Positions 19,819 to 30,496 of a stretch of DNA of 64,000 bases are shown in pieces. The DNA comes from Exiguobacterium sp. AM39-5BH (GTDB taxonomy: Bacteria > Bacillota > Bacilli > Exiguobacteriales > Exiguobacteriaceae), in contig NZ_QSGS01000006.1 in assembly GCF_003467445.1 (NCBI RefSeq), positions 124,001-188,000 of the forward strand, written 5' to 3'. Made by a program: the position numbers and the translations under genes. The notes below the pieces were generated by a model, which was not told the DNA's origin, did not search any database, and saw only the letters and a list, made by a program, of their open reading frames with translations. The stretch's first letter is position 1. The number at the start of each line of letters is the position of its first letter.

Positions 19819-19844
19819 TTTGTGCTTGATGATGACACCTTGAA

Positions 19845-20284
19845 TCAGCTCATACTTTTGCGATGCGTTAAGTCCAGCTTTCCTCTCCCTTCCGCCAGGC
19901 GGATCTCCTTTAATAGTTCGACCTCTGCTTTCAACAGTTTGTTTTCGGCCTCGAGCTTCGCGTACCGTTCTTCTGTCGACAGCTCTTTATCTCTCCAACG
20001 TCCTGAATTACTTGATCGTGTATCGCGCAGCCCCATTACCCCATCTTTTCGGTAAGCTCGTGTCCAACGATTTTTACAAGACTCATACGCCGTTCACCGA
20101 GTACCTCCACATCGAATCCACATCCCCGGAAGATTTCCACAGGGAACTTTCCTTCCAACGTCTGTGCTATAAAAAGTTCCTTAAACTCATCGGTATACGT
20201 GATCCCTTTCGGGCTCACAGATTTAACGTAAGGATTTGCGGCTAGCGCATCTATTTCTTTTGACGTAAATATCTTCTTCGACAC
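19845..20284 (-). CDS. IS3-family OrfA (helix-turn-helix), frameshifted
   Basis: DNA-binding subunit. First part MSKKIFTSKEIDALAAN with GITYTDEFKELFIAQ (HTH), second part GLRDTRSSNSGR and a leucine-rich coil LEAENKLLKAEVELLK. The two are in different frames: one base added near 20085-20090 reads ESCKNRWTRAYRKDGVMGLRD and restores a protein of about 146 residues. The change is either an assembly error or inactivation of the element. Confidence 0.85.
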
Positions 20285-20326
20285 TCGAATTCACTCCCAA
20301 TATGATTTAGTCCAGTGTACACAAAA

Positions 20327-20370
20327 ACCCTGAGCAGTAGACTTTTTTTTTAGTGTCTACTACTCAGGGT
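20327..20370 (-). terminator. Hairpin at the right end of the IS
   Basis: ACCCTGAG-AGTAGAC arms of 16 bp (one wobble) followed on the minus strand by TTTTTG, just upstream of orfA. It can act as a terminator shielding the transposase from outside transcription (inferred). Confidence 0.6.
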
Positions 20371-20373
20371 ACA

Positions 20374-20482
20374 TTTTAAACACCATCTCGCATCTTCCGC
20401 CCGTTGCCGTGAAGAAGCGCTCGCGCGTGAAATCGCCGAGTTGAAACAAGCAATCAAACGGAACGTTCCACGAAACAAATAG
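20374..20482 (+). pseudogene. 3' part of the IS-interrupted small gene
   Basis: In the plus direction this stretch reads HHLASSARCREEALAREIAEL and ends VPRNK-stop. It continues the helical, charged character of the 5' fragment at 18808-18924. It has no start of its own. Confidence 0.6.
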
Positions 20483-20509
20483 ACGGTTCCCTATCGTACG
20501 ACGAAAGAA

Positions 20510-21265
20510 GTGAATCATCCGTTGGAAAACAAAATCAAACGCCAATTTCTAGGCCACCTTCATCGCGACAAAAATTTGTTCGATGATTTTCACCATGTGG
20601 ACAACTTTTATACACTTGACCAACAGATTGTGAACGCGCTCCGCAGCGCCCATCCCATTCGAGCCGAGCAACTGCTCGAGACGTTGACACTTGATTTACT
20701 GAAATTACCTGTCTCGGATGAATATAGAAGTGTTCGTTTCTATTATCGTGGTCTCGTCTATCATGTCATCCGTCTAGTCCCGGTCGACAACCCGAACGTT
20801 AAGGCCGCCCTTGACTATACGAACGTGCTCCTCATTTTAATCGACGAGCTGACGACGACACTCGACTTCATTTATGCCATTCCGATCATCGTCGAGTATT
20901 TGACGAAGATGATGGCGTTTCTTTCTCCTCCCGTGTCGACCAATCCGAATGTCACGGCGACCATCCAGTTGATTGAGGACCATTTGAAAGAGCCGGAGTT
21001 ATCGCTCCCATGGCTCGCCCAGAAAATCGGGTTATCGAACAACTACTTGTCAGCCTTGTTCAAACAGGAAGTCGGCGAAAGTGTCCCCGAACGAATCCGG
21101 CGCCGGCGCATTGATGCGTCCATCGCCGATTTGCTCGGGACGAACTTGCCGATTTGTACCATCGGCGAGAAATATCGCTTCGCTTCGTGCACGGCTTATA
21201 TCAACACGTTCAAGACGTACAAACAAATGACCCCGCTCCAATACCGCCAATTGTTCCACACGTGA
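20510..21265 (+). CDS. AraC-family transcriptional regulator
   Basis: 251 residues: a helical N-terminal domain without obvious ligand motif, and a C-terminal double HTH (about residues 150-248) with LSLPWLAQKIGLSNNYLSAL, then IGEKYRFASCTAYINTFK and the closing KQMTPLQYRQ. The start is a GTG at 20510 with a poor ribosome site (GAAAGA); it begins 28 bases after the disrupted gene, so it may have been co-transcribed with it. Targets unknown. Confidence 0.85.
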   Translation: MNHPLENKIKRQFLGHLHRDKNLFDDFHHVDNFYTLDQQIVNALRSAHPIRAEQLLETLTLDLLKLPVSDEYRSVRFYYRGLVYHVIRLVPVDNPNVKAALDYTNVLLILIDELTTTLDFIYAIPIIVEYLTKMMAFLSPPVSTNPNVTATIQLIEDHLKEPELSLPWLAQKIGLSNNYLSALFKQEVGESVPERIRRRRIDASIADLLGTNLPICTIGEKYRFASCTAYINTFKTYKQMTPLQYRQLFHT

Positions 21266-21299
21266 AAAGCGCTAAGCCTCTACTGAGATTTAGCGCTTT
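21266..21299 (+). terminator. Terminator-like hairpin after araC-type gene
   Basis: AAAGCGCTAA pairs with TTAGCGCTTT; the T tract is short. Confidence 0.6.
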
Positions 21300-21369
21300 C
21301 TGTCATCCACTCTTTCCTTCTTCATTACGAAGCATCTCCACGATTTATACGTTCCACTCATTCCAGCTG

Positions 21370-22200
21370 TCAGTTCGAATTCCCTTTTTTTCGTTTGCGC
21401 CAGATGAGCGCCAAGATGACGAGCAACAGGCTCGCCGTGACCGAGACGACGGCGAACGGACTCGCACCCGTGATGAACAGTTCGCCGAGTGAGACCGAGT
21501 AGGCGAGACCGAACGACGTGACAAGTTTCGCCCCGATGGCGATCAGCACGAACCGCGGAAACGGAACCCGACTAAATCCGGCCGCGAGACAAATGACCTC
21601 GTCAGGTAAAATCGGGATGATGAACAAGACGAGCAACACACCGAGTCCGTACTTATTCACGTATCGGTCATACGTTGCGAGCTTGTCGCCATCGAGGAGC
21701 CGCATGACCCGCTCTCGTCCGAACCGCGCAATCCCGTACATGACGAGGATACCGAGCGTTGTCGCCACACTTCCGATCAAGGCCGCTCTGAGCGGCCCGA
21801 AGGCGACACTTCCGATCGGCACACTGACCGCTTCTGGGACCGGAAGAGCGATCGGTTGCAAGAAACTGAACGCGGCGAACACCCACATCGCCTGGCCGCC
21901 GTACTGTTCAAGCAACCGCTCGAGCCCGTAAGAGTCATATAAGACGAGTCCAAATGAGACGTAATACACAAAAACGAATACCAAAAACAATGTGAACGTG
22001 ACTTTCAACATCTGTTTTAAATACGTATTCGAACCCTCGCGAATCGATCGCAATAGACCGATCGAGAGCGCTAGTAACACGACCCCGGTCCATCCAAGCT
22101 GGTAAGGGAGCAATAGCGTCGGCAAGACGACGAACGGTAACAGGCTAAGTGTGACGAGCGCTCCCCCGTATCCGATATACACCATCATTCGTTTCTGCAT
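21370..22200 (-). CDS. TVP38/TMEM64 (DedA-like) membrane protein
   Basis: Polytopic membrane protein, 276 residues from MQKRMMVYIGYGG at 22200. Three N-terminal helices, then the VTT domain with FLQPIALPVPEAVSVPIG, FGPLRAALIGSVATTLG and IIPILPDEVICLAAGFSRV, the characteristic re-entrant motif pair. The family is linked to lipid scrambling/undecaprenyl-phosphate handling, but the substrate here is unknown. Between araC-type gene (convergent) and pyrG. Confidence 0.87.
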   Translation of the reverse strand: MQKRMMVYIGYGGALVTLSLLPFVVLPTLLLPYQLGWTGVVLLALSIGLLRSIREGSNTYLKQMLKVTFTLFLVFVFVYYVSFGLVLYDSYGLERLLEQYGGQAMWVFAAFSFLQPIALPVPEAVSVPIGSVAFGPLRAALIGSVATTLGILVMYGIARFGRERVMRLLDGDKLATYDRYVNKYGLGVLLVLFIIPILPDEVICLAAGFSRVPFPRFVLIAIGAKLVTSFGLAYSVSLGELFITGASPFAVVSVTASLLLVILALIWRKRKKGNSN

Positions 22201-22333
22201 GTCGCATCGCCCTCTCCCCATTCTACTTTTAGTGTACCCGGAATCCAGATCCGATGTATCCATCCTGAGCTTTGCAATGTATCAGTCTTTTGCCCGAGAA
22301 AAAAGCCACAGTCATAAGACTGTGACCTGCCAC

Positions 22334-24031
<1,698 letters not shown>

Positions 24032-24042
24032 CTAAACTAGCC

Positions 24043-24079
24043 CATGACTAATTTACGTCAGAGACGATGCAGTCGTCAA
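24043..24079 (-). promoter_or_regulatory. pyrG promoter with GGGCT initiation region
   Basis: TTGACG (24074-24079), 18-base spacer, TAAATT (24050-24055), then 6 bases to a GGGCT start at 24043. B. subtilis pyrG starts with GGGCU and adds extra G residues when CTP is low, which disrupts the leader terminator. The same layout is seen here. Confidence 0.75.
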
Positions 24080-24108
24080 GTCATTATTTTTTCTTTTTTT
24101 CAACTGTC

Positions 24109-24166
24109 AAAAAAGAAAAAGAGACACGCCTAGCCGGGACAAATGCCCGGCTTTTTGCGGTCTCTT
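24109..24166 (-). terminator. Terminator after rpoE
   Basis: Two-tier stem on the minus strand: AAGAGAC/GTCTCTT outside and AGCCGGG/CCCGGCT inside, followed by TTTTCTTTTTT. It overlaps the stop codon by two bases. Confidence 0.88.
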
Positions 24167-24644
24167 ATAAATCATCCTCGTCTTCAAGGTCGAGGTCGTC
24201 GTCTAAGTCTTCGTCCTCGAACTCGTCAAGGCCTTCCACTTTTTCGGCTTCATCCTCGGCATCGAACTCAGATGCGTCAAAATCTTCACCTTTTGCAAAG
24301 ACGTCAAGGTCGTCTTCAATGTCGACAATCCCTTCATCCGTCTCGTCAAGTTCTTCTTCGAACTCATCAAGTTCACCACGTTGGCGCGCCTCAATGACGA
24401 GATCCTCGTCTGACTTATCGAACGGATACCAAACACGAAGCGCCCAACGGTTAGCTCCCAAGTTGACGAATAGTCCGTCGATGTTCATGTCCGTGTAGAG
24501 TTGCGCGATTTTCTCGAGCTCTTCCTCTTCACTTGCGAACGTATAGTTTTGTCTGATCTGTTCACGGATCTCATCAAATGACACTGGTTGCTCGCCAGTC
24601 TTTTGAAGAATTTCGTAAACGAAATCGATCAACGATTTATTCAT
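24165..24644 (-). CDS. rpoE: RNA polymerase delta subunit
   Basis: Delta factor of Bacilli RNA polymerase, helping recycling and sensitivity to initiating NTPs. N-terminal HARE-HTH domain (MNKSLIDFVYEILQKTG through NRWALRVWYPF, about 90 residues) and a strongly acidic disordered tail (repeated Asp/Glu). 159 residues from ATG 24644 with AGGAGTG upstream. Next to pyrG as in Bacillus. Confidence 0.96.
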   Translation of the reverse strand: MNKSLIDFVYEILQKTGEQPVSFDEIREQIRQNYTFASEEEELEKIAQLYTDMNIDGLFVNLGANRWALRVWYPFDKSDEDLVIEARQRGELDEFEEELDETDEGIVDIEDDLDVFAKGEDFDASEFDAEDEAEKVEGLDEFEDEDLDDDLDLEDEDDL

Positions 24645-24724
24645 TAAAGGACACTCCTTTTCCGTCACTAGTTAAACATCACTCCTCATTATAAACAAAA
24701 CAGATATGAAAAAGCTAGAGGAAA

Positions 24725-26044
24725 TTATTTCGATGTTTTAACGGTTTTCCGGATGCGAGACCAGTAGAGTGTAATCAATCCGACATTGAACAACATGTCA
24801 ATCCGAGCACGCCACTCATCCATCCGCGAGGAAGTTGAAACGAGAGTTCTGCATTGACCGACTGTCCGACATAGAGACCATACCCTAATAGCCCGACCAT
24901 GAGCGTGGAATAAGCAACGACCATCCCGAAGCGCTTCGACAGTTGCAAGAGCAACGAGGCGAACTCTTTATTATCTCCATAAGATTCATACAAATACACA
25001 TGCCCGACACTGGAATACATCGTCTGGACGTACCCGCTCACAAAAAGGATGGGAATGAATACGAGCGGCTCAAAGAACCCGAGAAAAAAATAAGAGGGAC
25101 GTAATGAGCAGGACGTAGTATGGATAGCGAGCCACATCGAACACGCGGTTCAATAATATCCAACCGATGACACCCGCCAAAAACGGAACAAATACGTAGA
25201 ACAGAAGGACCTGGAACGAATAAAGGGCGAGACTGACAAAGACCGCACCAATCAACGTCCAACCACCGAACAAGCCGACGACGAATGAAAGCAATTGGAC
25301 TTGTCGTGTCCGAGTCGCGCTGACATACGTGCGCACCCGCTCATGTAACAGCACCCATCCGACGTATCCGAGCAGAATCAGCATCAATAAAAAGATTTCC
25401 ACGTATCCGCTCGCCCCTTCTAACAGGCTGAGGAGACGGCTCACCAATGTGAATACGGTGACGGCGACGAAGGCACCCACGAACTTTCCGGTCGCCCACG
25501 TCCATGTCGCCGTTTTCTCGAGCGGCAACTTTCTCACGAACAGCCACGGCAGCACAAGGCTGAGGAGGAACATGATGACGGCCCCATTATACGATTGCGT
25601 CAGTATATAGGAGAAAGCGACAATCCAAACAATGAGTGTGAGGACAAGAGGGAACGAACTCCCTTTCTCATCTACCGGGTCTGTGGGTGCCGACAATTCG
25701 TTCAGCTGTGATAAAATCGTCGTCATGATTGACCCGACACCAATCGAGCCGACACCGACTAAAAATGCGCTTATTTCAATGGCCCAATCAAACGGCAACA
25801 AGAAGCAGATGAGTCCAACGACCAAGACCGCTAGCGCGAATAAAAATGTCTGTTTGGAGCCAAGCCGACCGATGACGTATACCCATAGCAACAACCCCGA
25901 CATACTCGCAACATAGAAAATCAAAAACGGAATCAATCTCTCGACGCCTTCTTCGACCGCCATGATGGACAGAAACAAAATTTGAGGCAAGATTTGACTA
26001 CTGAGGGCACTGACAATCGTCAACAACACGACCATACCTTTCAT
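24725..26044 (-). CDS. MFS-like polytopic membrane protein (two frameshifts)
   Basis: Hydrophobic protein with about ten to twelve predicted helices; starts MKGMVVLLTIVSALSS at 26044 (GAGGTG upstream). An internal GVGSIGVGSIMTT helix and QSYNGAVIMFLL loop suggest a major-facilitator-like transporter, but no substrate motif is recognised. The frame breaks in the A7 run at 25084-25090 (LLFF then LGFFEPLVFIP) and again near 24796-24803 (then IDMLFNVGLITLYW), ending at 24725; corrected length about 440 residues. Convergent with no neighbour of related function. Confidence 0.7.
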
Positions 26045-26143
26045 CTGGGACACCTCGTTTCTCAAAAAAGGACTGACCTACTCTCCTTTTCATTTTTCCC
26101 GTTCCATTCCATCTATGAACCTGTCGCATCGCACATTGACTTC

Positions 26144-26170
26144 TCAGTTTTTTCACATGTTTGCCGATAT
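26144..26170 (+). promoter_or_regulatory. SigD-like (flagellar) promoter for hemAT-like gene
   Basis: GCCGATAT at 26163-26170 is an exact match to the SigD -10 consensus. The -35 (TCAG at 26144-26147, 15-base spacer) is a poor match to TAAA. Located 46 bases before a chemoreceptor gene, a usual SigD target. Confidence 0.6.
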
Positions 26171-26216
26171 AAAACAGAACGCTATTTTAGCTGTATGAGA
26201 AAAAGGAGAATGACAC

Positions 26217-27517
26217 ATGGCACTCTTTCGTAAAACAAAACCAATCGCCTACACCGCGACCATCGGCTTCCCTGATGTGACGACGATCGCACGACCGACC
26301 GATTCCAATTTGAACGGACGGACCCACTATATGGGTTATACGTCTTCACAAGTAAAGCGACTTCAAGCGATGGCTCCGCTCGTTGAATCGGTGTTAGATG
26401 ACGTCCTCGAAAACGTCCTCGACCACTTGATGCTCCAACCAGAAATGGTCCAACTTGCTAACGCCTCATCGACGCGTGAACGCTTGAAAAAGGTATTCGG
26501 AGACTATTTCCGCAGCCTGTTGACCGGGAACATCGATGATCAGTTCCTCGCCATGCGCAAACGCATGGGTCAGACGCACCACCACTACGCTGTGCCGGTC
26601 GTCTGGTTCCTCGCGACGTATTCCGCTTTCAACACGTTGCTCGTTCCAAAAATTGTTGAAACGTATCAACACGACCCGGCCACATTGACTGAATCGATTC
26701 TCGCATTGTCCCATGCGATGAACTTAGACGCGCAAATCGTCACCGAGCAATACGTCGATGCGCGTCTCGGTGAGATCGAGTCAGCGAACCAGGCGCGCGC
26801 AGCACTGTTGAGCGATGTCAGTCGCGTCAGCACGGAAGTCGCGACGACGATGGAACAGACCGGTCACGCCATGTCCGAGACGAGCAAGCGGGCCCACCAG
26901 GTCTTGTCCGAGACCGAACAGACGGAGAAGATGAGCCGACACTTGATGAGCTTGACCGATACGAACGGCGAACAAATCGAACAGATGGAATCCGAGTTCA
27001 AACAATCGGCGACGTATGTCGATGCCTCACTCGACCGCATCACCGCGCTCAAGGACGGCTCGCAAGAAATCGTCAGCATGACTCGGAGCATCGAGCAGAT
27101 TGCCAACCAGACGAACTTGTTGGCGTTGAACGCGTCAATCGAAGCGGCCCGGCTGGTGAACACGGCAAAGGTTTCGCCGTCGTGGCCACTGAGGTGCGGA
27201 CGCTGGCCGAAAACGCAAAGCAACTGAGCAGTCAAATTAACGTCCTCATTCACGAGAACGAGGCGAACATCGCCGCCCTGCTCGACCAAATGGGCCAAAT
27301 GCATCGGACGAACGATGCGGCGATGCGTCAACTCGGCGCCGTCAAAGCCGGTTTCTCGACCGTCAAGGACGAGATGGGCAATTACGTCCTGTCCTTTGAA
27401 CGGAACAAGCAAGACCTCGGCCAAATGGTCGAGACGATTTCGGCCATCAACGAGACGACGCAAGGCTTATCCTACTTGACGTCTTCCTTGTTGGCCACTT
27501 CCGAGATGCAGGCATAA
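26217..27517 (+). CDS. hemAT: HemAT-like globin-coupled chemoreceptor (frameshifted)
   Basis: Soluble oxygen-sensing transducer. N-terminal protoglobin domain (about residues 35-190: YMGYTSSQVKRLQAM, LKKVFGDYFRSLLTGNIDD, THHHYAVPVVWFLATYSAF, with a His cluster at the expected heme-ligand position) and a C-terminal methyl-accepting signalling domain (QIANQTNLLALNASIEAAR hairpin). The frame breaks at 27148-27152; one added G reads EAARAGEHGKGFAVVATEV. Corrected length about 433 residues. No transmembrane segments. AAGGAGA precedes the ATG; promoter is SigD-like. Confidence 0.9.
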
Positions 27518-27523
27518 CAAACA

Positions 27524-27554
27524 GGCACGGTCCGCGGACCGTGCCTTGTTTTTA
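27524..27554 (+). terminator. Terminator after hemAT-like gene
   Basis: Perfect palindrome GGCACGGTCC-GC-GGACCGTGCC, then TTGTTTTT. It lies between convergent genes. Confidence 0.92.
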
Positions 27555-29681
27555 TTGAACGAGCGGTTCTGGCACTTCGAGCGGAGCGATCGCGCGATCG
27601 AGCAATTCGACGACATCGAACGTGCCGACCGTCTCATCGACTTCTTTCGCTTTCGTCCCGTCCGATAGCATCGTCAAGCAGTACGGACATGCCGACCCGA
27701 TGACCGTCGGCTTCGTCTCGAGCAACTGCTCGGTCCGGGCCACGTTGACGCGCGTCCCGACTTTCTCTTCTTGCCACATGAGACCGCCGCCTGCGCCACA
27801 GCACATGCCGTTCTCACGGTTCCGCTCCGCTTCGACGAGCTCGACACCCGGAATGCGTTCCAAGACGAAGCGCGGCGCGTCATAAATGCCGTTATAGCGT
27901 CCGAGGTAGCACGAGTCGTGGTAGACGACGCGCTCATTCACAGAGAAGTCCGGCTTGATCCGACCCGTATCGAGCAACTCGGCGAGGAGCTCGGTATGGT
28001 GATACACTTTCACACCACTTAGTCCGAAGTCCGGATACTCGTTTTTGAACGTGTTGTACGCGTGTGGGTCGACCGTGACAATCTTCGTGACGCCATATTT
28101 CTCGAACAGTTTGATGTTCGCCTCGGCGAGCTCTTGGAACAACAGCTCGTTCCCGATACGGCGCGGCGTGTCCCCTGAGTTCTTTTCTTCGTTGCCGAGG
28201 ATGGCGAACGAGACGCCCGCCTTGTTCAAGACGCTCGCAAAGCTTTGGGCGACTTTTTGGCTGCGGCTGTCATATGAGCCCATCGCTCCGACCCAGAAGA
28301 GGAATTCAAACGCTTCGCCGGCCTTCTTCTTCTCTTTCGCCGTCGGGATGACGAGTTCTTCCCGGTCTTTGCGCCAGTTCTCACGCTCTTTCCGGTTCAT
28401 CCCCCACGGGTTGCCTTGACGTTCGATGTTGGCAACCGTACGTTGCGCCTCAGGGTCCATCTTGCCTTCCATCATGACGAGGTAACGGCGCAAATCGATA
28501 ATCTTGTCGACGTGCTCGTTCATGACCGGACATTGGTCTTCACAGTTGCGGCACGTCGTACATGCCCAAATCTCTTCTTCAGTGATGACGTTGCCGATCA
28601 GCTCGTCGGCGACGAGCATGTGTCCGTCTTGGGCCGCGGCCGCAATCTCGGCCCCTTGCGTGTTTTGGAACAAGAGTGCCGGTGCCCACGGTGATTTCCG
28701 TGTGATAGCGGCCCCTTTCATGTTCATATGGTCGCGCAACTTGACGATAAGGTCCATCGGCGATAACATCTTGCCGGTCCCGGTCGCCGGGCATACGTTC
28801 GTACAACGTCCGCACTCGACACAGGCGTATAGATCGACAAGTTGTTTTTGGTTGAAATCTTCAATCTTATTGACGCCGAAGACGACTTCTTCGTCCGACT
28901 CCTCGGCCTCTTCCATCGCCGAGAAGTCGACCGGGGCGAGACGACCGACTTTGTGTGTCCGTCCGAGCCAGACGTTGAGCGTCCCGGCGATCAAGTGGGC
29001 ATGCTTGCCTTGCGGGATATAGATCATGAAGCTGAGCAAGAACAAGAGGTGGAGCCACCAGAAGACGACGAACAAGGCGAAGGCGACGCCGCCCGGGACC
29101 CAGGCGAACGCCGAACCGATCAGTGTCGCGACCGGTTCGCCCCACATCGGGAGCTCTTCCTTATAGACGAGGTAGAACCCGTTCCCGAACAAGACCGATA
29201 CCATCAGCCCACCGATGAAGATGAGGGCGAGGCCGGCCAAGAAGTTTCGTTTCAAGCGCACGAGTTTTTCGACGTAACGGCGGTAGAATCCCCAAACGAC
29301 CGCGACGAGAATCATGAGCATGACGATTTCTTGCATGAACGTGAAAATCGGATAGAGCGGTCCAAGCGGGACGTGCGGGAAACGCGTCCCGACGGCAAGC
29401 CCTTTCCAGATGAAGTCGATGGCCCCGAACTGGACGAGGATGAACCCATAGAACATCATGACGTGAATGATGCCGCTCTTCTTGTCCTTCAATAATTTCT
29501 TTTGACCGAACACGTTAATCATGACCTGTTCGAGCCGTTCCTTATTCGTTTGGCTCCACTCTGCTTGTTTCCCGAGCTTGATGAACGTATAGCGCTGATA
29601 GACGAGCGATGCGAACAAATACAGTCCATAGCCGAGGACGAGCAAGAATAGAATCCAGTTGACGATTAAAAATGTAGACAT
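27552..29681 (-). CDS. fadF: Membrane iron-sulfur oxidoreductase FadF
   Basis: Predicted electron carrier linking acyl-CoA dehydrogenase/ETF to the quinone pool. About 709 residues: five or six N-terminal membrane helices (first 230 residues, NarI-like), two [4Fe-4S] motifs (CVECGRCTNVCP and CTTCRNCEDQCP), and two CCG domains (DSCYLGRYN, GMCCGAGGG, SACPYC). It matches B. subtilis FadF (YwjF), also next to rpoE. Start ATG 29681 (GGGGGAG upstream) preferred over TTG 29687. A FadR-type operator overlaps the promoter. Confidence 0.92.
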   Translation of the reverse strand: MSTFLIVNWILFLLVLGYGLYLFASLVYQRYTFIKLGKQAEWSQTNKERLEQVMINVFGQKKLLKDKKSGIIHVMMFYGFILVQFGAIDFIWKGLAVGTRFPHVPLGPLYPIFTFMQEIVMLMILVAVVWGFYRRYVEKLVRLKRNFLAGLALIFIGGLMVSVLFGNGFYLVYKEELPMWGEPVATLIGSAFAWVPGGVAFALFVVFWWLHLLFLLSFMIYIPQGKHAHLIAGTLNVWLGRTHKVGRLAPVDFSAMEEAEESDEEVVFGVNKIEDFNQKQLVDLYACVECGRCTNVCPATGTGKMLSPMDLIVKLRDHMNMKGAAITRKSPWAPALLFQNTQGAEIAAAAQDGHMLVADELIGNVITEEEIWACTTCRNCEDQCPVMNEHVDKIIDLRRYLVMMEGKMDPEAQRTVANIERQGNPWGMNRKERENWRKDREELVIPTAKEKKKAGEAFEFLFWVGAMGSYDSRSQKVAQSFASVLNKAGVSFAILGNEEKNSGDTPRRIGNELLFQELAEANIKLFEKYGVTKIVTVDPHAYNTFKNEYPDFGLSGVKVYHHTELLAELLDTGRIKPDFSVNERVVYHDSCYLGRYNGIYDAPRFVLERIPGVELVEAERNRENGMCCGAGGGLMWQEEKVGTRVNVARTEQLLETKPTVIGSACPYCLTMLSDGTKAKEVDETVGTFDVVELLDRAIAPLEVPEPLVQ

Positions 29682-29725
29682 CCCCAAAACTCCCCCTTTA
29701 TGAAAACGGATTCAATCTTGGAATC

Positions 29726-29758
29726 AGTATACCAAATAATGAATGAACAGTCATTCAT
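29726..29758 (-). promoter_or_regulatory. fadF promoter with FadR-type operator
   Basis: The palindrome ATGAATGAACAGTCATTCAT (29739-29758) matches the Bacillus FadR consensus TGAATGAMTANTCATTCA at 17 of 18 positions. On the minus strand it overlaps an ATGACT -35 with 17 bases to TATACT (29726-29731). Repression by FadR, relieved by long-chain acyl-CoA, is inferred. Confidence 0.85.
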
Positions 29759-29773
29759 TTTATTGAAGGAAGA

Positions 29774-30490
29774 TTAGAAATAGAGAACGTGCTTCAACAA
29801 TAAGAGCAGACCGCCATAGCTGACGACGGCGAGGACGAACGTCCGGAAGTGGAGGTTGCGGTCGGATGGAAGTTCGAACTTGACGATATTCAGAATCATC
29901 GCCCCGGCGACGAACGCGAACAAGATGGCCTCGACGTGCGAGGCGAGATCGATGAAATGGGAAAAGAAACCGCCGATGAGGATGGCGCCGCTCAACAAAT
30001 AACGTCCTTGCCGAATGTAGCATTCCCCGTAATGGCGATACAAGTCGTGACCGACGGCAAGGAAGTGGACGCCGAGTGCCGTCGCGTAGAAGCTACGGGC
30101 AACGAACGTGACCGAGGTCGCCGTAACGACGTAAGCCGAGAACGACATATAGGCCGTCAACAGTGTCACTTGGAGCCAGTACGATACGTTCTGGTCAATC
30201 GTTTCGTCCTTAAAGTAAGGCGTCCGGACGACACGCATCGTCCCGTAAAAGACGGTAAAGCCGAGCAAGCTGATCACATAAATCTCTGACGGCAAGGCCA
30301 GGTCGAGCCATTCGACCCGGAGCGTGTATTGCCGCTTGTTCAAGGACGGCAAGAGATACATGAAAAAGTACGTGATGGCGATCCCGCTCGAAAATGAGAA
30401 CCATTTTTGAGACGGTACCCGGTCTCGTGGAAACAGATAGATTCCGAAAAAATTGATCAGTGCTAAATAGACCACGATCCAGTTCGCCAT
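29774..30490 (-). CDS. Conserved membrane protein, function unknown
   Basis: 238 residues, about seven membrane helices, beginning MANWIVVYLALINFFGIYLFP. Conserved-looking polar residues occur inside helices and loops (HFLAVGHDLYRHYGECYIRQ, GGFFSHFIDLASH), giving a His-rich face reminiscent of ZIP-type metal permeases, but I cannot assign it. It lies 6 bases after a GNAT gene and upstream of fadF, separated from it by the FadR-type promoter. Confidence 0.72.
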   Translation of the reverse strand: MANWIVVYLALINFFGIYLFPRDRVPSQKWFSFSSGIAITYFFMYLLPSLNKRQYTLRVEWLDLALPSEIYVISLLGFTVFYGTMRVVRTPYFKDETIDQNVSYWLQVTLLTAYMSFSAYVVTATSVTFVARSFYATALGVHFLAVGHDLYRHYGECYIRQGRYLLSGAILIGGFFSHFIDLASHVEAILFAFVAGAMILNIVKFELPSDRNLHFRTFVLAVVSYGGLLLLLKHVLYF

Positions 30491-30496
30491 CTCACG

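Larger units (their letters stand above)
18925..20373 (-). mobile_element. IS3-family insertion sequence (about 1.45 kb)
   Basis: Boundaries rest on imperfect terminal inverted repeats: left TGTACCCCTTGTAAAGGACAT, right (reverse complement) TGTACCCTGAGTAGTAGACAC, matching at 14 of 21 positions without gaps. It carries orfA and orfB in the minus direction with overlapping frames as expected for IS3. A 16-bp hairpin (20327-20370) lies inside the right end. No clear target-site duplication was found (TAA on both sides if each end is moved by 2-3 bases). It splits a small plus-strand gene. Confidence 0.85.

Noticed and set aside
18958..20284. orfA/orfB overlap as another sequencing indel
   Set aside because: IS3 elements normally join orfA and orfB by programmed -1 frameshift; the CGCAAAAG stretch at the overlap fits. 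Only the break inside orfA is abnormal.
20316..20321. Alternative right end of the IS at an inner TGTACA
   Set aside because: The repeat there matches the left end worse than the outer TGTACCC at 20373, and no target duplication supports it.
28842..29495. 217-codon plus-strand frame opposite fadF
   Set aside because: Highly charged shadow of the FadF reading frame with no start signal or homology.
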